Of a stretch of 6,371 bases of DNA, positions 1-5,710 are shown piece by piece. This stretch comes from Alphaproteobacteria bacterium. Lineage in GTDB: Bacteria; Pseudomonadota; Alphaproteobacteria; ATCC43930; CGMCC-115725. Position 1 is the first letter of the stretch, and every line of letters begins with the position of its first letter. The notes under the pieces were generated by a model that worked only from the letters and a program-made list of their open reading frames with translations, searched no databases and had not been told where the DNA came from. The stretch lies in NCBI GenBank assembly GCA_019237175.1, contig JAFAHP010000346.1, forward strand, positions 1 to 6,371, given 5' to 3'. The position numbers were made by a program, and so were the translations under genes.

Positions 1-531
1 GGGGTCACCGCCACCGTGTTGGCGCTGCTGGCGATCGCGGTCTATATCGGCTTCCGCTTCGAGTGGCAGTTCGGCGTTGGCGGGATGATCTCGACCTTGC
101 ATGACGTGCTGACGACGGTCGGGATTTTCGCGCTGTTTCGCCTCGAATTCGATCTGACGACCTTGGCGGCGATCCTGACCGTCGCCGGCTACTCCGTAAA
201 CGATACGGTCGTCATTTACGATCGCGTGCGCGAGTCGATGCGCAAGTATCCGCGCATGCCGCTTTCCGAACTGATCAACCTCGCTCTCAACGAAACCTTG
301 TCTCGCACGATCCTGACGGTCAGCACCGTGGCACTGGCGGTGTTGGCGCTGATGTTCCTTGGGGGGCAGGTATTGCGCGGCTTCAGCATCGCAATGCTGT
401 GGGGTGTGGTGATCGGCACTTATTCGTCGCTGTTTATTGCCGCGCCGGTCCTCTTATACGTACGTCCGAACCGCGCCGCGATCGCGCGGCCGGGAGAGGA
501 CGCTCCCTCCTCGGTGAGGCGAGCGCATTAG
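1..531 (+). CDS. secF: Protein translocase subunit SecF, C-terminal part (5' end outside window)
   Basis: SecF works with SecD in the inner membrane, using the proton motive force to help SecYEG complete protein export. The frame is open from base 1, so the start and the first transmembrane segment lie upstream; 176 residues plus a TAG stop are visible. Family hallmarks are clear. A hydrophobic helix runs at visible residues 6-18, followed by the LHDVLTT segment near residue 33. The conserved GYSVNDTVVIYDRVRE motif is at about 63-78, and two more hydrophobic helices lie at about 104-120 and 127-152. The tail after the last helix is short, charged and variable, as is usual. The gene converges on the minus-strand sulP gene with a 45-base gap. 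In many alphaproteobacteria the next gene would be the Mth938-like gene, which here sits 3.7 kb further on. The internal GTG at 16 is only the first start-like codon in the window, not the real start. Confidence 0.96.
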   Translation, partial: GVTATVLALLAIAVYIGFRFEWQFGVGGMISTLHDVLTTVGIFALFRLEFDLTTLAAILTVAGYSVNDTVVIYDRVRESMRKYPRMPLSELINLALNETLSRTILTVSTVALAVLALMFLGGQVLRGFSIAMLWGVVIGTYSSLFIAAPVLLYVRPNRAAIARPGEDAPSSVRRAH

Positions 532-541
532 ACTTGCCCAC

Positions 542-554
542 GCCGCAGCGCGGC
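542..554. terminator. Weak GC hairpin between convergent secF and sulP
   Basis: GCCGC-AGC-GCGGC forms a perfect 5-bp stem with a 3-base loop in the 45-base gap between the two convergent stop codons. There is no T-run on either strand, so it is not a classical intrinsic terminator. A second imperfect pairing, CCCAT at about 554-558 with ATGGG at about 579-583, spans the sulP stop. The position suits a bidirectional termination zone, but the structure is weak and could be chance in GC-rich DNA. Confidence 0.25.
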
Positions 555-576
555 CCATCGCGTTGTTGAATGATCG

Positions 577-2346
577 CTATGGGTGGGATTGATGGGCCTG
601 CCCCACGGATGCATCGTCGAGGCTTTCGCGCTGTCGCCAAGCACGCACACCGTCGGTCACGCGTTCATGGAAGTTGATCGACCCTGTCGCAGCCTCTATG
701 CCCCCGAGCCGCATACGCTCGCGGACTTGGTCGCGCACGCGGGCGAAGGCGAAGCTGATCCCCCGGCTCTGCAACTCCCTGATAAGATCCAGCAGCGCGT
801 CGCACGCGCTGATGTCGATCCGGTTCACCGATTCCGCGTCCAGAAGCACCTGCTTCACCGGCGGGTGGCTCGCCGCCAGCGCAGCTTTCAGCTGCTCGGC
901 CAAATGCCCGATACTCGCAAAGAACATATCCCCACCCGGTCGCCAAATCAGCAACTCAGGGAAGATCAGCGCCTCGGGGTGTAGCCGGACGTCGCGATAA
1001 GCCTCCTCGCCGGGGAGCTGACCGAGCACCGCGCCTTCTGGGTGGCTGGTTTGGTAGACCAGCAACAGCAGGGACAGCGCCACACCGAGAGCGACGCCCT
1101 GCAAGACACCCAACGTCAGCTCACCGCCGACGACGATCGCTGCGATAGCAAATTCCCAACGACTGCGGGCGAAGAGCTCGCGCAAATAGCGGGGCTTGGA
1201 GAGGTGAAGCATTGCAGCGACGACGATCGCGGCGAGCGCCGGATGCGGCATGCCCCGGAATAACGGTGTCAATAAAACCAAGGTGAGGAAGCAAAGGGCA
1301 GCCGCAACGAGATTGGCGAGCTGGGTGCGGGCACCGGCGGCCATGGCGACGGAGGTCTTGGATAGGCTGCCGACGACGAGAAAGCCGCCGAACAGACCGC
1401 TCAGGATATTGGCAGGTCCGTGGGCGACAAGCTCCTGATTAGGATCGATATCGCCGCCGCTGCTCTGCATTGCAGCGGCCTTCGCTCCGCCGAGCGCCTC
1501 GGCATAGCCGACCAGTACGATGGCAAGCGCGCCCGGGGCGAGGTCACGCAGAACCGCCGGGTCGAGGTTGGGCAGCACAAGGTGAGGCAGGCCGGACGGG
1601 AGGTCGCCGACCACACTCACGCCCGCGGCCTCAGCGTCGAAAAGGCCAACGAGGACCGTCGCCGTGATTGCGACCACCAAGGCCGCGGGCAGGCGCGGTG
1701 CCAAGCGGCGCAGCGACAGCATCGCGATGAGGCTGAGCAGACCGGTCAGCACCGGGGCGAGCCAAGCGCCCGACACATGCTGGAGCACGAACCAGAGTTT
1801 GGCGAAAAAATTGCCCGACGCGCCTTCGATGCCCAGCAGATGCGGCACTTGGCCAATGATGGTGACGCATACGAGGCCTTCGATAAACCCTCGCATGACC
1901 GGCGTGGGGATGAAAGCCGCCACCCATCCCATACGCAGCGCACCAAAAAGGAGGAAGAAGCCACCGATCAGGATTGCGAGAGCGGAGGTGAGCGTATTGA
2001 AATCTGCGGTTCCCTGTGCCGCGATCGCACCCACCGTCAGCGCGGAGATCAGGCCGGTCGCGGTATCGGGGCCGACGACCAGCAGGCGCGAGGTGCCGAG
2101 CAGCGCGTAAGCAATCAATGGCGGGACGATCGTGTAGAGCCCCATGATCGGCGGCACCCCGACGATGCCCGCATAAGCCATGGCCTCCGGTACCATGACC
2201 GCCCACACCGCAAGGCCGGCCATGACATCCGGCAGCAGCCATGCGCGTCGGTAAGCCGGAAGCCAGCCAAGGACGGGAAACAGCCGCTGCGCGATAGAAG
2301 GCGGGCGAGCCTCGACGGGGATGCTTCCCGTCATGGTCGAGGTCAT
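577..2346 (-). CDS. SulP/SLC26-family inorganic anion transporter with C-terminal STAS domain
   Basis: This is an inner-membrane carrier for sulfate, bicarbonate or a related anion; the substrate cannot be read from the sequence. The product is 589 aa, normal for the family. Residues 37-110 carry the SulP signature, including PEAMAYAGIVGVPPIMGLY and then VVGPDTATGLISAL. Many hydrophobic helices follow to about residue 430. A second conserved core stretch, DPNQELVAHGPANILSGLFGG, begins at about 301, followed by GSLSKTSVAMAAGARTQ. The cytoplasmic STAS domain covers about 460-572, with the LLDAESVNRIDISACDALLDL phosphorylation-loop region at 501-521. The frame stays open 71 codons further upstream, but that stretch is not family-like and overlaps a channel remnant in another frame. 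I therefore start at ATG 2344-2346, whose ATGA overlaps the stop of that remnant. No clear Shine-Dalgarno lies upstream, so translational coupling is plausible. A second ATG lies at 2332-2334. The gene is last in the minus-strand block after ppk2. Confidence 0.93.
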   Translation of the reverse strand: MTSTMTGSIPVEARPPSIAQRLFPVLGWLPAYRRAWLLPDVMAGLAVWAVMVPEAMAYAGIVGVPPIMGLYTIVPPLIAYALLGTSRLLVVGPDTATGLISALTVGAIAAQGTADFNTLTSALAILIGGFFLLFGALRMGWVAAFIPTPVMRGFIEGLVCVTIIGQVPHLLGIEGASGNFFAKLWFVLQHVSGAWLAPVLTGLLSLIAMLSLRRLAPRLPAALVVAITATVLVGLFDAEAAGVSVVGDLPSGLPHLVLPNLDPAVLRDLAPGALAIVLVGYAEALGGAKAAAMQSSGGDIDPNQELVAHGPANILSGLFGGFLVVGSLSKTSVAMAAGARTQLANLVAAALCFLTLVLLTPLFRGMPHPALAAIVVAAMLHLSKPRYLRELFARSRWEFAIAAIVVGGELTLGVLQGVALGVALSLLLLVYQTSHPEGAVLGQLPGEEAYRDVRLHPEALIFPELLIWRPGGDMFFASIGHLAEQLKAALAASHPPVKQVLLDAESVNRIDISACDALLDLIRELQSRGISFAFARVRDQVRERMRLGGIEAATGSINFHERVTDGVRAWRQRESLDDASVGQAHQSHP

Positions 2347-2513
2347 CGGCGCCGGTCCGCGATTTCCATCGTCACGAGGCGGGCAACGGTGATGGCGATG
2401 AAGAATTGCCCTACGACAGGTTCCAAATTCGGCAGGCTGCGGGCGAATGGGTCCACCGGCGTGATGTCGCCGTAGCCGGTCGTCGTCAACGATGTGAGGC
2501 TGAAATACAGCAT
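2343..2513 (-). pseudogene. Remnant of a potassium channel: pore filter and last helix only
   Basis: This frame is different from the sulP frame and encodes a 56-residue peptide from ATG 2511-2513. It reads MLYFSLTSLTTTGYGDITP, a textbook K+ channel selectivity filter (TTxGYGD). Next come DPFARSLPNLEPVVG and a hydrophobic helix, FFIAITVARLV, ending in a basic tail. This matches the pore-plus-last-helix half of two-helix (Ion_trans_2 type) channels. The first helix is missing: the frame is open only back to 2546, where a TGA at 2547-2549 stops it, and the ppk2 gene ends at 2634. The TGA stop (2343-2345) overlaps the sulP ATG as ATGA. An AGGGA lies just before the ATG, so the peptide could still be made and its translation could couple to sulP. 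A one-helix pore is unlikely to conduct by itself. I call it a truncated gene, although a functional mini-protein or leader role is possible. Confidence 0.72.
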
Positions 2514-2633
2514 TGTCCCTGCCAGGCGGCAATCGATCTCCCGGCGTCAGCAACGGCAACCGGACGGCTTTGAAATCGAGACGTGGTGATGGGTCTCTTC
2601 GCCACAGAGGAGCCCCTTGCGCCTCGCGAACTT

Positions 2634-3443
2634 TCAGAAGACCTCGGGGATGACCCTAAATGGATAATCGAGCTCTTTGTAGTCGCCGCGGTGCTGCCGT
2701 TTTGGCAGCTTGACTTTGGCGTGCGGCAATTCCTCGTAGGGGATCTTGCCCAATACATGAGACAAGACGTTCAGCCGGGCTCGCCGCTTGTTATCGGAGT
2801 GGACGACATACCACGGTGCCCATGAAGTATCGGTCGCCACAAACATCTCGTCGCGCGCGCGTGAGTAGTCGAACCAGCGGGAATAAGATTTGAGGTCCAT
2901 ATCGGACAGCTTCCAAATCTTGCGTCCGTCATCGATTCGTGACTCCAGCCGCCTGGTCTGTTCTTCGGGACCGACCTCCAGCCAGTATTTCAAGAGGATA
3001 ATACCGTCGTCGACGATGGCTTTTTCGACTCCTGGGATCATCTGCAGAAAGCGCTTGACCTCCTCCTCGGTGCAAAAGCCCATCACCCGCTCGACGCCGG
3101 CGCGGTTGTACCAGCTGCGGTCGAAGATCACGACCTCCCCGGCCGCGGGCAGATGTGGGATGTAGCGTTGAGCGTACATCTGCGACTTCTCTCGCTCGGT
3201 TGGCGCAGGAAGCGCCACCACCCGAAAGACACGCGGGCTCACCCGCTCGGTCATCGCTTTGATGGTCCCACCCTTACCGGCACCGTCGCGGCCTTCGAAG
3301 ACGATGCAAACCCTTAGGCCCTTGTGCACCGTCCACAGCTGGAGCTTGACAAACTCGACGTGGAGTCGCGCCAGTTCTCGCTCGTATGCCTTCCGCTTCA
3401 ACTTTCCGTTGGCTTCGGCTTCGTCTTTTTTGGCATCGGTCAT
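2634..3443 (-). CDS. ppk2: Polyphosphate kinase 2 (class I-type, single domain)
   Basis: A cytoplasmic P-loop kinase that moves phosphate between inorganic polyphosphate and nucleotides; class I members mainly convert nucleoside diphosphates to triphosphates, or run in reverse to make polyphosphate. The product is 269 aa, the usual single-domain size. From ATG 3443 the Walker A motif GRDGAGKGG is at about 51-59. The Walker B region VIFDRSWYNRAGVE lies at about 105-118 and continues into RVMGFCT, a class I-like sequence. The lid region runs at about 160-183 (EEQTRRLESRIDDGRKIWKL), and the conserved SWAPWYVVHSDNKRRARLNV is at about 207-226. An in-frame TTG at 3485 would add 14 residues but has no Shine-Dalgarno. 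ATG 3441-3443 has GGGAGGAG directly upstream and is preferred. It lies 71 bases after a small frameshifted gene and upstream of the channel remnant and sulP, all on one strand, so co-transcription is likely. Confidence 0.95.
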   Translation of the reverse strand: MTDAKKDEAEANGKLKRKAYERELARLHVEFVKLQLWTVHKGLRVCIVFEGRDGAGKGGTIKAMTERVSPRVFRVVALPAPTEREKSQMYAQRYIPHLPAAGEVVIFDRSWYNRAGVERVMGFCTEEEVKRFLQMIPGVEKAIVDDGIILLKYWLEVGPEEQTRRLESRIDDGRKIWKLSDMDLKSYSRWFDYSRARDEMFVATDTSWAPWYVVHSDNKRRARLNVLSHVLGKIPYEELPHAKVKLPKRQHRGDYKELDYPFRVIPEVF

Positions 3444-3446
3444 CGG

Positions 3447-3454
3447 CTCCTCCC
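3447..3454 (-). promoter_or_regulatory. Ribosome binding site deciding the ppk2 start
   Basis: On the minus strand GGGAGGAG is followed by CCG and then the ATG at 3441-3443; the GGAGG core ends 5 bases before the start. It lies inside the longer frame that begins with TTG at 3485, which has only AT-rich sequence and no purine run in front of it. This supports the shorter, 269-residue product. Confidence 0.7.
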
Positions 3455-3514
3455 GTGGCACCGCCTGCTGTTCACTCGTTTCCAAACAAATTAGCTGATT
3501 TATTTTACATGTAT

Positions 3515-3912
3515 TTACGTCCAGGTGAGAATGAAGCCCATATCGCCGGGCATTCCGCCCGGATATTCGAGCCCTTCAGCCCTGAGTTGGAAGCCGAGTG
3601 GTCTAAGGTGATCATGCCAGAATTGGTACGCGAATCGGAGGCGGCCCTCCAGAGTCGTTTCCCAGCCGGGCTCCGAGTTGTTGATCCTGCGGCCCGATCG
3701 CCGCACATCGCATTCGGAAAGCGATAGACCTCCACTTCGCTCTGTCCGCGCTCAGCAGCATGGCCGACCAGCTGCATAACGGCTTGCATCAGTTGATCTG
3801 CCGACCTGTCGAACGGTTTGTGCAAGGCCTCCATCACGGCCTTTTGCTTCTCCTCTTGCGCCTTCCTATGGTTCAGTTCTTCGGCGGCTTTTGCTGCCTC
3901 GCGCGCGGCCAT
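3515..3912 (-). pseudogene. Uncharacterised small protein gene next to ppk2, broken by an apparent 1-base frameshift
   Basis: The gene starts at ATG 3910-3912, with an in-frame TGA six codons upstream. The first frame gives a charged, probably helical region (residues 1-35, rich in A, E, K, R), then a conserved-looking stretch with SEVEVYRFPNAMCGDR ending near residue 73. After that the frame loses all character. The neighbouring frame continues smoothly as GRRINNSEPGWETTLEG, then a Trp/Tyr-rich stretch and FAYQFWHDHLRPLGFQLRAEG, ending EYPGGMPGDMGFILTWT and TAA at 3515-3517. Adding one G to the GGG run at 3693-3695 (minus strand) restores a 132-residue protein. I recall alphaproteobacterial hypothetical proteins with the same YRFPN...EPGWE...FPGGMPGD layout, but no function is known to me. 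No signal peptide or membrane segment is visible. Read through from 3912 without repair, the first frame ends at 3505. Either the gene is broken or the base is missing from the assembly. Confidence 0.7.
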
Positions 3913-4202
3913 TCGGCGGTTGATTCAACAGCGGAAAACACGCCGGCTCCTGCCGGCTGCGGCATGCTTCGGCTTTCGGACGTGGTTTTCCTTTCAGATG
4001 GAGCGGGTTCCGGTGCCGGGGGAATGCGCGTGTCTCGCCGTTACAGGAATTAAGAATCGCGAATTTTTGCAAGGCGCGTTGGAGACGGCTTTGTTGGCTC
4101 AGCCGAGCCCCGGACGGCTTCGTGACGCCGGCCCGAACCCCTATATTCTCAGTTCCGCAATGTCCGTTTGAAACCGAACACTCGACTAGCATCGGCCCTG
4201 CG
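3913..4202. other. Divergent intergenic region between the minus-strand block and the Mth938-like gene
   Basis: These 290 bases separate two divergently transcribed genes and should hold both promoters. Open frames across it on either strand show no family-like composition. Visible features are an AT-rich island at about 4049-4069 in otherwise GC-rich DNA, a GCCGGC-TCCT-GCCGGC hairpin at 3942-3957, and a GGCTC-AGCC-GAGCC hairpin at 4096-4109. There is also a direct repeat GACGGCTT at about 4084 and 4114. None has a matching T-run that would make it a convincing terminator. The AT-rich island contains TTGCAA on the minus strand, which could be part of a promoter for the ppk2 block, but I find no well-spaced -10 box. 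Confidence 0.5.
4142..4147 (+). promoter_or_regulatory. Possible -10 box for the Mth938-like gene
   Basis: TATATT lies 55 bases before the ATG at 4203 and is the best -10-like hexamer in this GC-rich spacer. The sequence at the -35 position (TTCGTG at about 4119-4124) is a poor match. A separate promoter would be needed here if the gene has been cut off from the secDF transcript, but this is inference from position and one hexamer. Confidence 0.25.
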
Positions 4203-4604
4203 ATGGATTTAACCCCGCTCGTTCCCGCCGGCCGTCAGGTCATCGAGCGTTATGGGTCGAGCGGGTTTCGCATTGCCGGCGTGATCTGGCGGGGCCCGGT
4301 CCTGGTGTTTCCGGATCTGACAATTGCCTGGACGCTTCGGGATGCCGCCGCCGTCACCAGCGACAGCCTGCAACCGGTCATCGCACATGGTGGTGTGCAG
4401 ATTTTGCTGCTCGGGCTAGGCCGGCGAGCGGGGATGGTCACTCAAAACCTGCGAACGGCGCTGCGGCAAGCGGGGATCGTCATCGAAGCGATGGATACCG
4501 GGGCCGCATGCCGCACCTACAATGTGCTGATGGCCGAAGACCGCTCGGTTGCGGCAGCGCTGATCCCCCCGGGCGAAAGCCGAGCCGGATCAGAGGCGGG
4601 CTAG
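4203..4604 (+). CDS. Mth938-like domain protein (DUF498 family)
   Basis: A 133-residue single-domain protein of the Mth938/DUF498 family; its biochemical role is not established. The whole length fits the family. It opens MDLTPLVPAGRQVIERYG, and the GFRIAGVIWRGPVLVFPD core strand region is at about 20-38. A GGVQILLLGLG turn lies at about 63-73, and the C-terminal signature EAMDTGAACRTYNVLMAEDR is at about 99-118, followed by the final strand. The frame is open upstream to a GTG at 4122, but that extension is not family-like, so ATG 4203 is chosen; the Shine-Dalgarno is weak. In alphaproteobacteria this gene commonly follows secF directly and precedes a squalene/phytoene synthase gene. Here it is isolated from secF by a reversed block and meets a convergent amidase gene, sharing CTAG at the stop codons. 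Confidence 0.9.
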   Translation: MDLTPLVPAGRQVIERYGSSGFRIAGVIWRGPVLVFPDLTIAWTLRDAAAVTSDSLQPVIAHGGVQILLLGLGRRAGMVTQNLRTALRQAGIVIEAMDTGAACRTYNVLMAEDRSVAAALIPPGESRAGSEAG

Positions 4605-5710
4605 TTGCCGAAGACGTCGAGCGGCAGAAAGGCGCTGACCACCATGTTCGGCACATCAACCAACTCGCTGATCTTGAGATCGACGGCAACGCTGCAGATC
4701 GCGTAAGCCTGTTGTCGGGTCCAGCCGCGCTCGACCAACAGGTCGATCATGGCCAGCAGCGCGTTGCGGGCGCTCAGGGTCGTGTCCTCGCTCTCGTTGG
4801 TGCCGTCGGCACGCACCGACATCCCGGTCGTCGCCAGAAATCGTCTGGGCGCTGCAAGTTCCGGCGGGAAATAGTAGTCATTGCGCAGAAATCGCGGGAA
4901 CCGGATGCCGCGACGCCGCGCCTCATCCTTGTGCAGCGCGAAGCGCACCAGGATCGAGCCGCACATTTCGATCGCAGTCCCGCAAGCCTCCCCATCGCCC
5001 TGTGCGAAATGGGCGTCGCCGACCGAAAACAACGCACCATCCACAAATACCGGCAACAACAGCCGCGCTCCTTTGCTGAGCTGCTTGATGTCGAGGTTGC
5101 CGCCGTTCTCGCGCGGCGGGATCGTGCGCAGCGCTTCGGCGGCAATCGGCTCGGCCGTGGGTACGGCACCCTGCGCCTCCGGCGGTAACGCCAAGCCGCC
5201 GCGGGCCGCGAGTGCCGCCTCACGGCGCTGTACCGTCTCACGCAATTCCTTCGAGGGGGCGACCCCGATCACCCCGACAAACGAACCGTCGGGAATGCGT
5301 ATGTCGGGTAGATCCGCCGATTGGGCAAAGCCGTCCTTGATCGTCCATTTCGCGATATATGGTTCGGGAAATACGTCCCGCAGAAAACCGAAACCCGGCA
5401 CCTGCACGGTGTAGCCAAAAGCCGCCGGCTTCATGTCGCAGATCTCGACTTCGAGCAGATCGCCTTGCCCGGCGCCGGCGACATATACCGGGCCGGTCAG
5501 CGGATGAACCCGGTTCAGGTCACAATGCACCAAATCCTGGGCGGCGGTCGCCGGTGTGACCTGACCGTCAAAGGCGTCGCGGGTCTCGATCTCGACCTCC
5601 TCGCCGGGTGCGGCTTCGATGACCGGCGGGATAGCCTCATGCCAGCGGTTATGGCCTTTGCCGGGCTCCTCGGCGAGCCGCTTGTCGTAATCGACGGTAA
5701 TCGTTTTCAT
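4601..5710 (-). CDS. Acetamidase/formamidase (FmdA/AmdA family)
   Basis: A cytoplasmic amidase that hydrolyses short amides such as formamide or acetamide to the acid plus ammonia. From ATG 5708-5710 the product is 369 aa, a normal length. Family motifs in order are HNRWH at 20-24, the LTGPVYVAGAGQGDLLEVEI beta-rich stretch at 71-90, GVIGVAPS at 146-153, and RTIPPRENGGNLDIKQLSKG at 195-214. Then come GDAHFAQGDGE at 231-241 with AIEMCG at 246-251, and a C-terminal AYAICSVAVDLKISELVDVP at 335-354. GAGGGG lies three bases before the ATG, which supports an independent start. The reading frame continues upstream without a stop into a DJ-1/PfpI protein, so automatic annotation may report one long fused gene. 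The TAG stop overlaps that of the convergent Mth938-like gene. Which amide is the real substrate cannot be told from the sequence. Confidence 0.93.
   Translation of the reverse strand: MKTITVDYDKRLAEEPGKGHNRWHEAIPPVIEAAPGEEVEIETRDAFDGQVTPATAAQDLVHCDLNRVHPLTGPVYVAGAGQGDLLEVEICDMKPAAFGYTVQVPGFGFLRDVFPEPYIAKWTIKDGFAQSADLPDIRIPDGSFVGVIGVAPSKELRETVQRREAALAARGGLALPPEAQGAVPTAEPIAAEALRTIPPRENGGNLDIKQLSKGARLLLPVFVDGALFSVGDAHFAQGDGEACGTAIEMCGSILVRFALHKDEARRRGIRFPRFLRNDYYFPPELAAPRRFLATTGMSVRADGTNESEDTTLSARNALLAMIDLLVERGWTRQQAYAICSVAVDLKISELVDVPNMVVSAFLPLDVFGN

Noticed and set aside
1420..2475. A 351-codon open frame on the plus strand.
   Set aside because: It is antisense to the well-supported sulP gene and its composition (R, Q, D, H-rich, low hydrophobicity) is typical of a GC-rich shadow frame.
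2347..2559. A 71-residue N-terminal extension of the SulP protein in the open frame.
   Set aside because: It is rich in His, Arg and Pro with no resemblance to SulP N-termini, and it lies over a channel-like frame. The ATG at 2346 gives a normal family length.
3444..3485. A longer ppk2 product starting at TTG 3485.
   Set aside because: No ribosome binding site precedes the TTG, whereas the ATG at 3443 has GGGAGGAG in front of it.
3942..3957. GCCGGC-TCCT-GCCGGC hairpin followed on the minus strand by GTGTTTT, as an intrinsic terminator.
   Set aside because: The stem is only 6 bp of a self-complementary hexamer, the T-run is short and offset, and no gene upstream on that strand would need it.
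3866..4192. Open frames in the divergent spacer on both strands (minus 3866-4192, plus 3818-4171).
   Set aside because: They overlap each other and the small gene, lack recognisable motifs or good ribosome binding sites, and read like non-coding GC-rich sequence.
4122..4202. A 27-residue extension of the Mth938-like protein from GTG 4122.
   Set aside because: The extension has no family resemblance, while the ATG at 4203 starts exactly at the usual MDLTPL-like N-terminus.
4774..5241. Arg-rich open frames on both strands inside the amidase gene.
   Set aside because: They are shadows of the amidase frame, which carries all family motifs.
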